A DNA stretch of 18,785 bases from DAORHV01 sp964434575 (GTDB lineage Bacteria; Patescibacteriota; Gracilibacteria; Peribacterales; Peribacteraceae), in the NCBI GenBank assembly GCA_964434575.1, contig CAYSWB010000024.1, positions 1 to 18,785 on the forward strand. The letters run 5' to 3'. The notes beneath the pieces were generated by a model. The model was not told the origin of the DNA. It did not search any database and was given only the letters and a program-made list of their open reading frames with translations. The translations under genes and the position numbers were made by a program. This document shows positions 5,495 through 12,161 of the stretch, piece after piece. The number at the start of each line of letters is the position of its first letter. The stretch's first letter is position 1.

Positions 5495-5644
5495 ATGAAC
5501 AAGAACATTCTCGTCGCCATCCTGCTGCTGGTCATGGCCGTGACCACCTTCTTCGCCATGTGGTCCGCGCCCAAGGGCAGCCAGCCCGTCACGCCGCTCG
5601 CCGCGCCACCCGAGGATGGCCAAGTGCAGGCGGTCCCGCAGTAA
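5495..5644 (+). CDS. Small single-span membrane protein, 49 aa
   Basis: No family recognised. MNKN is followed at once by a transmembrane segment (ILVAILLLVMAVTTFFAMW, residues 5-23) and a Pro/Gln/Glu-rich tail of about 25 residues. The segment could be an uncleaved signal anchor that puts the tail outside the cell. The ATG at 5495 is chosen because it precedes the hydrophobic segment directly; the frame is open to 5459. There is no good Shine-Dalgarno. It shares its plan (one span plus a proline-rich tail) with the gene at 5762. Confidence 0.55.
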   Translation: MNKNILVAILLLVMAVTTFFAMWSAPKGSQPVTPLAAPPEDGQVQAVPQ

Positions 5645-5656
5645 ACGGCGGAAAAC

Positions 5657-5684
5657 TTGCCAAAAAAGAAAACAATTCTATAGT
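5657..5684 (+). promoter_or_regulatory. Promoter of the gene at 5762
   Basis: TTGCCA (5657-5662), 16 bases rich in A, TATAGT (5679-5684). Expected start is near 5691, with a leader of about 70 bases that ends in a Shine-Dalgarno. Confidence 0.75.
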
Positions 5685-5747
5685 GCGCGCGCCCATCTGC
5701 GCCGGCTACGTAAAGCGCAGGGTCGGGCACCCACAATCCCTCTTCTC

Positions 5748-5753
5748 GGAGGA
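5748..5753 (+). promoter_or_regulatory. Shine-Dalgarno for the gene at 5762
   Basis: GGAGGA ends 8 bases before the ATG at 5762. It is one of only a few clear Shine-Dalgarno sites in the window. Confidence 0.6.
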
Positions 5754-5761
5754 CACCCATC

Positions 5762-5992
5762 ATGAGCGATGGGCAACACCGCGGGCCACGGTCTATCTGG
5801 CTCACCACCGAAGGCAAGATGCTGATCGGCATCGGTCTGCTCCTGCTCGGTCTCGCGCTCTGGGGTCTCATCTACGTGGCGCAGGAGGCGATGAAGCCGC
5901 CCGCGCCCAAGGACCCCCCGCCGAAGACCAAGCCGGTCCAGCCGCGTCCCGAGCCGCAACCGCCGCTCCCCAACCCCGACATCAACCCATAA
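5762..5992 (+). CDS. Small membrane protein with proline-rich tail
   Basis: No family recognised. The 76-aa protein has a polar N-terminus (MSDGQHRGPRSIWLTTEGK, residues 1-19), one transmembrane segment near residues 20-41 (MLIGIGLLLLGLALWGLIYV) and a C-terminal tail almost wholly of Pro, Lys, Gln and Glu (PPAPKDPPPKTKPVQPRPEP, about residues 46-65). The start is supported by the Shine-Dalgarno and the promoter upstream. A proline-rich tail beyond a single span is reminiscent of linkers that cross a cell wall or periplasm, as in TonB-like proteins, but no TonB domain is present. A long hairpin follows the stop. Confidence 0.65.
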   Translation: MSDGQHRGPRSIWLTTEGKMLIGIGLLLLGLALWGLIYVAQEAMKPPAPKDPPPKTKPVQPRPEPQPPLPNPDINP

Positions 5993-6023
5993 CACGGGGG
6001 AGCCGCACCACGCCTTCGTCCTT

Positions 6024-6055
6024 ACACCCTGTCGGCCGGTCGGCCGGCAGGGTGT
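6024..6055 (+). terminator. 14-bp hairpin after the gene at 5762
   Basis: ACACCCTGTCGGCC pairs with GGCCGGCAGGGTGT over 14 positions (one G-T wobble) with loop GGTC. It is the longest stem in the window. No T-tract follows. Confidence 0.6.
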
Positions 6056-6062
6056 GCTCTCA

Positions 6063-6091
6063 TTGCTGAAAAACACGATTTGTAGTACAGT
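6063..6091 (+). promoter_or_regulatory. Promoter of the Ala/Lys/Pro-rich gene (leaderless)
   Basis: TTGCTG (6063-6068), 17 bases, TACAGT (6086-6091). The -10 ends 6 bases before the second ATG (6098), which makes 6098 and not 6092 the likely start. Confidence 0.6.
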
Positions 6092-6097
6092 ATGTGT

Positions 6098-6316
6098 ATG
6101 GCTGAAGCAGCTCCAGTCAAAGCCGACGCGCCGAAAGATGCTGCTCCGAAAGCGGAGGTGAAAGCGGAAGCTCCGAAGGAAAAGCCTGCTGCGAAAGTGG
6201 AGGCGATGGTAAAGGCCAACGCGCAGACGCTGCGCTCCCAGATTTGGGACAAGATCAAGTACGTGTTCTCCGGCAAGTGGCTACCCTCGTGGGGCAAGAA
6301 AGTGGCGAAGAAATAA
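6098..6316 (+). CDS. Small Ala/Lys/Pro-rich protein
   Basis: No family recognised. The 72-aa product starts with about 40 residues of low-complexity Ala, Lys, Glu and Pro (APVKADAPKDAAPKAEVKAE in part). It ends with a more ordered basic, aromatic region (LRSQIWDKIKYVFSGKWLPSW, then KKVAKK) that could form an amphipathic membrane-binding helix. The same low-complexity style appears in the N-terminal extensions of the response regulator and PilC later in the window. The start at 6098 is preferred over 6092 because the promoter places the transcript start there. It is the last of the five small genes in this cluster. Confidence 0.6.
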   Translation: MAEAAPVKADAPKDAAPKAEVKAEAPKEKPAAKVEAMVKANAQTLRSQIWDKIKYVFSGKWLPSWGKKVAKK

Positions 6317-6360
6317 CGGCGTTGCAATGCACGGGGCTGGGCTAAAAGACGGTTTTGGTG

Positions 6361-6366
6361 TACAAT
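6361..6366 (+). promoter_or_regulatory. -10 box of the gene at 6373 (leaderless)
   Basis: TACAAT ends 6 bases before the ATG at 6373. No convincing -35 is seen 16-18 bases upstream. The frame is open to a TTG at 6355, but that lies upstream of the -10 and would not be transcribed. Confidence 0.5.
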
Positions 6367-6372
6367 GATCCG

Positions 6373-7095
6373 ATGGCAAACACACAACCCGGCGCCCCCA
6401 GGCGCATCGAAGGAGCCGTGAATCTTCCGGCATTGACCGAAGCGGTCGTGCCGCCGGATCTGCTCCGCCGCCACATCGAGGACGCGCGTTTCGAAACGCG
6501 CGGCAAGCTGAGTTTCCTCGGCATCGGCACGTCGGTGGAGGTTTCCCCCGCCGTGAACCGCGTCGCCGCATACGACATCGGCGGCACCAACGACGGCGTG
6601 CGCCTGTACGCGGAGGGCAAACCGGTGGGCCATGAGATTTCCGGCAATTTCAAGGAAGTCCGCCCGCTCGTGGAGCGCGCCCAGGATTTGGCCCGCGTGC
6701 TGCGCGACTCCGGCGTGCCGCAGGCCGCCAACTGGGGCAACGCCCTGCTGCGCGACCTGCTCAGCTCGTTCGGCGAGGCCACGTCGCGAGGCGGCCCCAG
6801 CATCCGGACCGTGCGCGAACTCAACGAAGGATTCGGCTACAGCGGCGCACAGATCGCGTTGGACGGCTGTTCCGCTCTCCTCACCGAACTCGAGAAGACG
6901 GGGAATGCCGCCGCAAGGGCGCTGGGTGACCGTCTGGTCGCGATCATGCGGCAGCAGGAAGCAGATCCCACGGCGCGGTTCGGCGCGTTCCTAGCGTTGG
7001 CACACGATATGATCGGCGCGATCGGGGCCGCCAAACAGCAAAAAGAGCTGATCGACGACGCGGAATGGGGTGAAATGCCGGCGAGGACGAACTAA
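6373..7095 (+). CDS. Hypothetical protein, 240 aa
   Basis: No family recognised. The protein appears soluble, with no signal peptide or membrane span. The N-terminal third reads like mixed alpha/beta (RFETRGKLSFLGIGTSVEV, about residues 38-56, then AAYDIGGTNDGVRLY). The rest looks helical with many Ala, Arg and Leu. DIGGTN resembles a phosphate loop of sugar kinases, but the remaining motifs of that fold are missing, so I do not call a kinase. The ATG at 6373 is supported by TACAAT ending 6 bases upstream. Its stop overlaps the stop of the convergent sufB by 4 bases. No link to Fe-S assembly can be shown. Confidence 0.7.
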   Translation: MANTQPGAPRRIEGAVNLPALTEAVVPPDLLRRHIEDARFETRGKLSFLGIGTSVEVSPAVNRVAAYDIGGTNDGVRLYAEGKPVGHEISGNFKEVRPLVERAQDLARVLRDSGVPQAANWGNALLRDLLSSFGEATSRGGPSIRTVRELNEGFGYSGAQIALDGCSALLTELEKTGNAAARALGDRLVAIMRQQEADPTARFGAFLALAHDMIGAIGAAKQQKELIDDAEWGEMPARTN

Positions 7096-8492
7096 CCCAC
7101 AGAACCCTCCATCTCCAGCTCGATGAGGCGGTTCATTTCGACGGCGTATTCGAGCGGGAGCAGGCGCACGATGGGTTCGATGAAACCGTTGACGATCATG
7201 GCGCGCGCCTCGTCTTCCCCGATACCGCGCGACATCAGGTAGAACAGGTCTTCTTCGGACAACTTCCCCACCGTCGCCTCGTGCGCGATGGTGACGTCGT
7301 TGTTGCGCACTTGGATGTCGGGGATCGTGTCGGTGCGGCTGATGTCATCGAGCAGGAGCGCGTCGCACTCGACGTTGGCGATGCAATCGTGCGCGTGCGG
7401 CGCGATCTTCAGCTGGCCACGGTACACGCTTACGCCGCCATCCTTGCTGACGGACTTGCTGACGACCTTGCTCGAGGTGTGCGGCGCCATGTGGAAGACC
7501 TTGGCACCGGTGTCCTGCCACTGGCCTTTATTTGCGAACGCGATGGCCATGTGGTCGCAGCGCGCGCCTTCGCCCACCAGCACCGAGCAGGGGTACAGCA
7601 TGGTGACGCCGGAGCCCATGTTTCCGCCGATCCATTCCATGGTGGCGTCCTTCTCCACGATCGCGCGCTTGGTGTTTAAGTTGTACGTGTCGCGGCTCCA
7701 GTTCTCCACCGAGCTGTAACGGGCCTTGGCGCCCGGCTTCACGAAGATCTCCACCAAGCCGGCGTGCAGGCCCTGCGAGCCGTACTTGGGCGCGCTGCAG
7801 CCCTCGATGTAATGCACGTCGGCGCCGTCTTCCACGATGATGAGCGTGTGCTCGAACTGGCCCATGTTCTTGGCATTCATGCGGAAGTACGCCTGCAGCG
7901 GATCGCGCACCTTCACGCCCTTCGGCACGTACAGGAACGTCCCGCCGCTCCACACCGCGCCGTGAAGTGCCGCAAACTTGTGGTCGGTGGGCGGCACGCA
8001 CTTCATGAAGTGCTTTTGTACGAGTTCGGGGTGCTGCTGCACGGCATCGTCCATATCCAGGAACACCACGCCGATGTCTTCCCATTCTTTCTTCAGCTTG
8101 TGGTAGACCATCTCGCTTTCATACTGCGCGCCCACGCCGGCCAACATGCGCCGCTCGGCTTCCGGGATACCGAGCCGGTCGTAGACCTTGCGGATTTCTT
8201 TGGGCACCTCTTCCCACTTGTCGGTTTCCACCGCGCCGGAGCGGGCGTAGTAGATGATGTTGTCGAGATCGAGCTTGGACAAATCCGCGCCCCATGTGGG
8301 CATGGGCTTCTCGCGGAACATCTTCAGTGACCGCAGCCGCAGATCCAGCATCCACTTCGGCTCGTTCTTGTCGGCCGAAATCTGCCGCACGAGCCTCTCG
8401 TCCACGCCGTACTGGATGCCCTTGGTGTACGGCGACGGGTTGGCGTCGTCGAACACGCTGCGGTTGAGGCCGGCGAAGATGGGCTTGGACAC
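7092..8492 (-). CDS. sufB: SufB, Fe-S cluster scaffold subunit
   Basis: SufB is the scaffold on which the SUF system assembles iron-sulfur clusters, acting in the cytosol with SufC and SufD. The 466-aa length and whole-protein pattern are typical: early YDRLGIPEAERRMLAGVGAQ, central HGAVWSGGTFLYVPKGV, then SSVENWSRDTYNLNTKRA. The C-terminal core holds NVECDALLLDD, where Cys376 corresponds to the conserved catalytic Cys405 of E. coli SufB, and later IAHEATVGKLSEEDLFYLMSRGI. The start is a GTG at 8492, supported by a TATACT box ending 6 bases upstream; there is no Shine-Dalgarno. The 15-base gap to the preceding gene holds the -10, so sufB can be transcribed on its own. SufD lies 4.2 kb downstream on the same strand; sufC, sufS and sufU are not in the window. 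Confidence 0.96.
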   Translation of the reverse strand: MSKPIFAGLNRSVFDDANPSPYTKGIQYGVDERLVRQISADKNEPKWMLDLRLRSLKMFREKPMPTWGADLSKLDLDNIIYYARSGAVETDKWEEVPKEIRKVYDRLGIPEAERRMLAGVGAQYESEMVYHKLKKEWEDIGVVFLDMDDAVQQHPELVQKHFMKCVPPTDHKFAALHGAVWSGGTFLYVPKGVKVRDPLQAYFRMNAKNMGQFEHTLIIVEDGADVHYIEGCSAPKYGSQGLHAGLVEIFVKPGAKARYSSVENWSRDTYNLNTKRAIVEKDATMEWIGGNMGSGVTMLYPCSVLVGEGARCDHMAIAFANKGQWQDTGAKVFHMAPHTSSKVVSKSVSKDGGVSVYRGQLKIAPHAHDCIANVECDALLLDDISRTDTIPDIQVRNNDVTIAHEATVGKLSEEDLFYLMSRGIGEDEARAMIVNGFIEPIVRLLPLEYAVEMNRLIELEMEGSVG

Positions 8493-8498
8493 GCGGGC

Positions 8499-8504
8499 AG
8501 TATA
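8499..8504 (-). promoter_or_regulatory. -10 box of sufB (leaderless, GTG start)
   Basis: TATACT on the minus strand (8504-8499), then 6 bases, then the GTG start codon. The -35 region falls in the upstream gene and is not recognisable. Confidence 0.55.
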
Positions 8505-8507
8505 CGC

Positions 8508-8864
8508 CTACGTGGCCGCCACGTACTGCCGTGTTTCGTGCAAGATGACCGCCACGCGCTTGGGTTCGGTATCGGGACGCTCGAATGGCAGGAGCACCGG
8601 ATCCGGTTCGGCGATCGACACGTCGGGATATTCCGTGATTTCCGCACTCCAGCCGTGCAATTGGCGGTACTGCCGCGGCCCGTCGAGCGGCGGTTCGGGT
8701 TGCGCAAGGCGCGTCTGCGTTTCCACCACGCAACCAGCACCGGCCAGCACCTCCTTCACTGCTTCCAGCGTGGCGTCGCGGGTCACGATGACCATGAAAG
8801 AACGGCTCCAACCGCACGTTTCCAGGCCGCAATGGTGATGCCGAAACAGCTCCTCTTGGGCCAA
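8508..8864 (-). CDS. Hypothetical protein, uncertain start
   Basis: No family recognised. From a TTG at 8864 the product is 118 aa; from the ATG at 8795 it is 95 aa. It looks soluble and alpha/beta, with FMVIVTRDATLEAVKEVLAG (about residues 23-42) and a C-terminal RVAVILHETRQYV. The N-terminal part has a HHHCGLETCGW segment (His and Cys near residues 9-18) that could bind metal if translated. The same frame stays open upstream as far as the stop of the membrane glycosyltransferase gene, with protein-like composition but no ATG or GTG, so the real start is unclear. It lies between the glycosyltransferase pair and sufB, probably on the glycosyltransferase transcript. Confidence 0.55.
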   Translation of the reverse strand: MAQEELFRHHHCGLETCGWSRSFMVIVTRDATLEAVKEVLAGAGCVVETQTRLAQPEPPLDGPRQYRQLHGWSAEITEYPDVSIAEPDPVLLPFERPDTEPKRVAVILHETRQYVAAT

Positions 8865-8954
8865 GGCGACCCGTCCCGGATCAGCGATTTCCGGACCATC
8901 CGCCGGCGCGACGGAGAGCGCGTAAGGCAGGATCGGAGAGAGGATTACCCTCCA

Positions 8955-10190
8955 TCATCCTCCTTTCCCGGGCAGATGCAATGTATGCGAATGCGCTTTC
9001 TCTTCATGCAGCAGAATAGCTGCCAGGCCCAGGATCACCATCACCACGCCCATGTAGTTGTCGTGGAAGAAGCGCGAGAAGAACCAAAAGACCCAAATGA
9101 ACGAACCGTAGGACAACAGCACGTTGCCGAGGGTGGGCTTGCGCAGCACATGCCGGACCAGCAGCACGAGCAGCGGCGTGACGACGGCCATGCCGATGAC
9201 GGTCGGCGCGGGCGAGCGATACGGAAAATCGATGCCCAGCATGTACAGAATGCGCTGCAGGCTGAAGCCGTTCACGGGGTAGCTGGTGGGCAACGTGCCG
9301 GCGGGGTAGTGATACGTGTCGATCATGAACGCGGTGAAATCCCACAACAGGAACGGCACGAAGATGGCTGCCAGAAGAGCCAGCGGGGCGATGAACGCAC
9401 GGCGGCGCTTGGCGGCGAAAGCGCCCTTCTTCCACAGGTATACCGCCAAGAACGGCGCGATGAGGATGGCGGTGTGCTTGCTGCCGAACGCCAGCGCCAT
9501 GAAGACCAGTCCCCATGTCGTCTTCTCCCGCCGCAAGAACGCGAACGACGCGAGCATGAACGACAGAAAGATGACGTCGCTGCGGCCTTCCGGGAAGAAC
9601 TGCGCGAACAGCGGCGCGAATGCCAAGGACATCGCGAGCAGCTTCATGTCCGGCGTGCGCGGAATGCAGTACAGCGCGACGACCATGAGGATGAGCAGCG
9701 CGAGGTGCGAGACGCGGTCGTCGTACCACCCGAACATCGCGTGCCATGCCAGATGGAACGGGATGGATTTGAAGAACGTGACCGGCAGGGCGATGACGTG
9801 GTCCAGCGCCGGGTTTCCCTTGCTCCAGTTCACCAGTTCAGTGGACCGGAAGTCCTGGGTATACGGGTTTTTGCCTTGCAGCAGGAACGCGGTGGAACCC
9901 TCGTTCTGCAGCGGGTGGTCATGGACGTACGCCACCACGTTGCCGGAGAGATGGCGCAAATGGATGAGCTCCGCGGTGCGGAAACCGATCGTGGAAGCGA
10001 TGAGGCCCGCGAGCAGCAGGACCTTCAGTTTGTGCGCCATGGCCGGCTTGCCGGTCCAGAAAAAACCGATGGCTGCGTACGCGAGCGCGTACAGCATGGT
10101 GACCAGCTGCGCGGCGCCGACGACCGGCATGCGCGTGAAAAACCACAGCGTTCCCATGATGACGACCACGGTGTCGAGCACGGGGACCAC
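8955..10190 (-). CDS. Polytopic membrane glycosyltransferase, GT-C type
   Basis: The 411-aa protein has roughly nine to eleven hydrophobic segments through its length, starting almost at residue 1. An extracytoplasmic-type loop near residues 85-115 contains GKNPYTQDF. This layout, with the NPY loop, resembles GT-C enzymes of the GT87/DUF2029 type, which move sugars from polyprenyl-phosphate donors on the outer face of the membrane. It follows a GT2 enzyme that could make such a donor, with the stop and start codons almost touching, which supports a two-step pathway. The start is a GTG at 10190; a GTG at 10181 with a TAGAGT box 7 bases upstream is an alternative. Specific substrate unknown. 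The C-terminus is short and His/Lys-containing. Confidence 0.75.
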   Translation of the reverse strand: MVPVLDTVVVIMGTLWFFTRMPVVGAAQLVTMLYALAYAAIGFFWTGKPAMAHKLKVLLLAGLIASTIGFRTAELIHLRHLSGNVVAYVHDHPLQNEGSTAFLLQGKNPYTQDFRSTELVNWSKGNPALDHVIALPVTFFKSIPFHLAWHAMFGWYDDRVSHLALLILMVVALYCIPRTPDMKLLAMSLAFAPLFAQFFPEGRSDVIFLSFMLASFAFLRREKTTWGLVFMALAFGSKHTAILIAPFLAVYLWKKGAFAAKRRRAFIAPLALLAAIFVPFLLWDFTAFMIDTYHYPAGTLPTSYPVNGFSLQRILYMLGIDFPYRSPAPTVIGMAVVTPLLVLLVRHVLRKPTLGNVLLSYGSFIWVFWFFSRFFHDNYMGVVMVILGLAAILLHEEKAHSHTLHLPGKGG

Positions 10191-10191
10191 T

Positions 10192-10884
10192 CTACACCGC
10201 GCCGGGCAGCAACGTCAGCAGGGTCGCGATGCCGTACCGCACCGAGCGCGTGAACGAGATGGACGAAGAGTCGGAAAGATAACGCACGGGAATGGCGACC
10301 TCGGCGATGCGCAGCTTCCTGCGCGCCACGGCCGCGATCATCTGCGAGTCGAAGACGAAATCATCCGAAAACCGTTCGAATGGGACCGTCCGCAAGAGAT
10401 CGGCGGTATAGGCGCGGTAACCGGAATGGCACTCCGAGAGCTTCACGCCCAGCATGAGGTTCTGCAGCGCGGTGAGCATCCGGTTGGCGTAAAAGCGCCA
10501 CCACACCATGCCGCTCTTGCGCGGGTCGCCCTCCAGGAAGCGCGATCCAAGCACCATGTCGGCGCGGCCTTGGGCAAGCGGCGCGATCATCTGGGGCACG
10601 CGCGACGGGTCGTACTGGAAATCCGGATGGATCATGATCACCGCGTCCGCACCGCGCTCCAGGGCGGTCTTGTAGCACGTCTTCTGGTTGCCGCCGTAGC
10701 CGCGGTTCTCCGCATGGCGGATGACCGTCACGCCCGGGATGCGGCTGGCGACCTCCACCGTCGCGTCGCGGCTGCAGTCGTCGACCAGAATGATGTCGGA
10801 CACCGATCCCGGCGGGATGGCCGCGCAGGTTTTTTCGACCGTTTCGGCCGCGTTGTAGGCCGGAAGAACCGCGATCACGCGCAT
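10192..10884 (-). CDS. GT2 family glycosyltransferase, DPM1-like
   Basis: The 230-aa protein has a GT-A fold typical of dolichyl/undecaprenyl-phosphate sugar transferases. Evidence: VIAVLPAYNAAETV at residues 3-16, ILVDDCSRDAT with the nucleotide-binding Asp35/Asp36, HPDFQYDP (86-93) and GSRFLEGDP (113-121). It likely transfers a sugar from a nucleotide to a polyprenyl phosphate on the cytosolic face. It lacks the C-terminal membrane domain found in some relatives. The frame is open far upstream, but that part runs antisense to the methyltransferase; the ATG at 10884 matches the family N-terminus and sits 7 bases after a TACGAT box. It is divergent from the methyltransferase with 29 bases between starts and runs into the membrane glycosyltransferase gene. 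Confidence 0.9.
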   Translation of the reverse strand: MRVIAVLPAYNAAETVEKTCAAIPPGSVSDIILVDDCSRDATVEVASRIPGVTVIRHAENRGYGGNQKTCYKTALERGADAVIMIHPDFQYDPSRVPQMIAPLAQGRADMVLGSRFLEGDPRKSGMVWWRFYANRMLTALQNLMLGVKLSECHSGYRAYTADLLRTVPFERFSDDFVFDSQMIAAVARRKLRIAEVAIPVRYLSDSSSISFTRSVRYGIATLLTLLPGAV

Positions 10885-10891
10885 CGCGGGG

Positions 10892-10920
10892 ATCGTACCT
10901 GTAGGCTGGGGGCATGTCAT
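10892..10920 (-). promoter_or_regulatory. Promoter of the GT2 gene, overlapping the divergent one
   Basis: Minus strand: -35 ATGACA (10920-10915), 17 bases, -10 TACGAT (10897-10892), ending 7 bases before the ATG at 10884. The -35 lies inside the first codons of the divergent methyltransferase gene. Confidence 0.55.
10902..10907 (+). promoter_or_regulatory. -10 box of the methyltransferase (leaderless)
   Basis: TAGGCT ends 6 bases before the ATG at 10914. It matches consensus only in part, and no -35 is evident; support comes mainly from its spacing, which is the same as for other genes here. Confidence 0.4.
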
Positions 10921-11774
10921 CGCCCGTTTGCCCCGTGTGCGCATCGCCCGGCCGGCCGGCCATCGCCGGCACGGTGGACGCCGGCGCGTACTTCGGCAAC
11001 GAGGCGTACCGCATCGCCGACGGCGGCGGCCCGCGGTTGGACGTATGGCGCTGCGGGCGCTGCGGACACGGGTGGAGCCCCCTCCCGGCCGGCATCGACG
11101 TGCTCGGGTGGTACGCGAAGGCGGCGCCGGACACCGCCTACATTGCGGAAGAACGCGGGCGGCGTGCCGCGGCGGCGGCCGTGCTGAAACGACTGACGCG
11201 ATTCCGCTCCCCGCCCGGCATGTTGCTCGACGTGGGAGCCGGCGCGGGCTTTCTGCTCTCGGAGGCGGAGGCGGCCGGCTGGACCTGTGCCGGATTGGAA
11301 CCCGCCGCATGGGCCGTGGACGCCGCCAAAAAACGCGGGCTGCACTGCGTCCGGCAGGGTGACACGTCCGCCCTCGGAGCGATGCGGGGAAGCGCCGACG
11401 CGATCACGGCAATCGACAGTATCGAACACCTGCCGGATCCCGAAGCGTTCGTGAAGGCATGCGCGCTCGCGCTGAAACCCGGCGGCGCGCTCGCCGTGGT
11501 CACGCCGCGCTTCGACAGCGCGGTTGCGCGGCTGTGGGGCAAGCGGTGGTACTGCGTCATGCCTGCTCACCTGCACTACTTCACCAAACGGTCGCTGACG
11601 GAGCTGCTCGCCCGCCAGGGATTGCGCGTCGTGTCGGCGGGACACCACTTCCGTCGCTTCAGCGTGGGCTACCTGCTGGCGCGTTTACTGCGTCGCAAAT
11701 CCGCCAGCCCCGGCGGCGCGACGGTGGCCGTGCCGTTGTTCGACGCACTGGAAGTGGTTGCGGTGCGCGATTAA
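10914..11774 (+). CDS. SAM-dependent methyltransferase with zinc ribbon
   Basis: The 286-aa protein begins with a treble-clef or zinc-ribbon-like module (Cys6, Cys9, Cys47, Cys50). A class I methyltransferase domain follows: motif I LLDVGAGAGFLL (104-115), an acidic end of strand 2 at GLEP (127-130), and DSIEHLPDPEAF (168-179) as motif IV region. This pairing of cysteine module and methyltransferase is common in enzymes encoded among sugar and envelope-glycan genes, where they methylate nucleotide sugars or glycans. That fits the divergent glycosyltransferase pair, though the substrate cannot be told. The start comes right after the -10 box and there is no Shine-Dalgarno. The stop overlaps that of the convergent small gene by 4 bases. 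Confidence 0.88.
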   Translation: MSSPVCPVCASPGRPAIAGTVDAGAYFGNEAYRIADGGGPRLDVWRCGRCGHGWSPLPAGIDVLGWYAKAAPDTAYIAEERGRRAAAAAVLKRLTRFRSPPGMLLDVGAGAGFLLSEAEAAGWTCAGLEPAAWAVDAAKKRGLHCVRQGDTSALGAMRGSADAITAIDSIEHLPDPEAFVKACALALKPGGALAVVTPRFDSAVARLWGKRWYCVMPAHLHYFTKRSLTELLARQGLRVVSAGHHFRRFSVGYLLARLLRRKSASPGGATVAVPLFDALEVVAVRD

Positions 11775-12097
11775 GCCTCGGCCAACGCGGACTGCAATTC
11801 TCGCAAGCGCGTTTCAAGCTCTTTTCCTTCCGGGCGATCCGTACCGTAGCGCTGCTCGCACGACTCCGAGCCCCACCGCGGCACGCCGTTGAGCACCCAG
11901 CCCGCGCCGATGAACGACAGCTTCTTGTCGTGCTCCAGGCACATCCCGGCGACTTCGGCATGCATGAGACTGCGCGGAAACAGCAGCGTTTCGCACGTCG
12001 CGCCGCGGCGCAACATGGCGAATTTGCAACCTGGATCGGTGGCCATATCCTGCTCTACGAACGCACGCTGTTCTCCGTCCGGAAGGATGAGTTTCAT
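11771..12097 (-). CDS. Hypothetical protein, 108 aa
   Basis: No family recognised. The protein is soluble-looking: a compact alpha/beta N-terminal part (MKLILPDGEQRAFVEQD), three cysteines in the middle third (GCKFAM, ATCETL, GMCLEH), a Trp-containing GAGWVLNGVPRWGSESC segment and a charged C-terminal helix (GKELETRLRELQSALAEA). The ATG at 12097 is chosen because TACAAT ends 6 bases upstream; the open frame further upstream crosses a terminator hairpin and is not coding. Its stop overlaps the methyltransferase stop. It is transcribed separately from the membrane-protein gene behind it, since a terminator lies between them. Confidence 0.65.
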   Translation of the reverse strand: MKLILPDGEQRAFVEQDMATDPGCKFAMLRRGATCETLLFPRSLMHAEVAGMCLEHDKKLSFIGAGWVLNGVPRWGSESCEQRYGTDRPEGKELETRLRELQSALAEA

Positions 12098-12103
12098 GTC
12101 GCG

Positions 12104-12109
12104 ATTGTA
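12104..12109 (-). promoter_or_regulatory. -10 box of the 108-aa protein gene (leaderless)
   Basis: TACAAT on the minus strand (12109-12104), 6 bases, then ATG at 12097. The -35 region falls in the upstream terminator stem and has no good match. Confidence 0.5.
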
Positions 12110-12117
12110 CGCGAAAA

Positions 12118-12142
12118 TTCCCCGGCCGACCCGGCCGGGGAA
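12118..12142 (-). terminator. Intrinsic terminator of the membrane-protein gene
   Basis: A perfect 10-bp stem TTCCCCGGCC / GGCCGGGGAA with a 5-base loop, followed on the minus strand by TTTT. It lies 19 bases after the stop at 12162 and directly ahead of the next promoter. Confidence 0.9.
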
Positions 12143-12161
12143 GTCTTTGCACGCTCGCACG

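Noticed and set aside
6580..6600. DIGGTN motif suggesting a ROK or sugar kinase
   Set aside because: The adjacent motifs of the actin-like kinase fold (second phosphate loop, adenosine motif, zinc motif) are absent in the 240-aa protein.
8955..8957. Recoding of TGA, as in Gracilibacteria or SR1
   Set aside because: TGA ends several well-defined genes (1417, 2074, 14757) at the expected lengths, so the standard code fits.
8538..10253. A long plus-strand open frame of 571 codons opposite the minus-strand genes
   Set aside because: Its translation is rich in Arg, His, Gln and Glu without domain structure, and it lies antisense to the well-supported membrane glycosyltransferase. It is a by-product of high GC codon use.
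9316..11187. A 623-codon plus-strand frame across the glycosyltransferase genes
   Set aside because: Low-quality composition, no motifs, and antisense to the GT2 gene whose motifs are clear.
10885..11310. Longer N-terminus for the GT2 glycosyltransferase
   Set aside because: The added Arg/Pro-rich sequence is antisense to the methyltransferase, and the family N-terminus begins at 10884.
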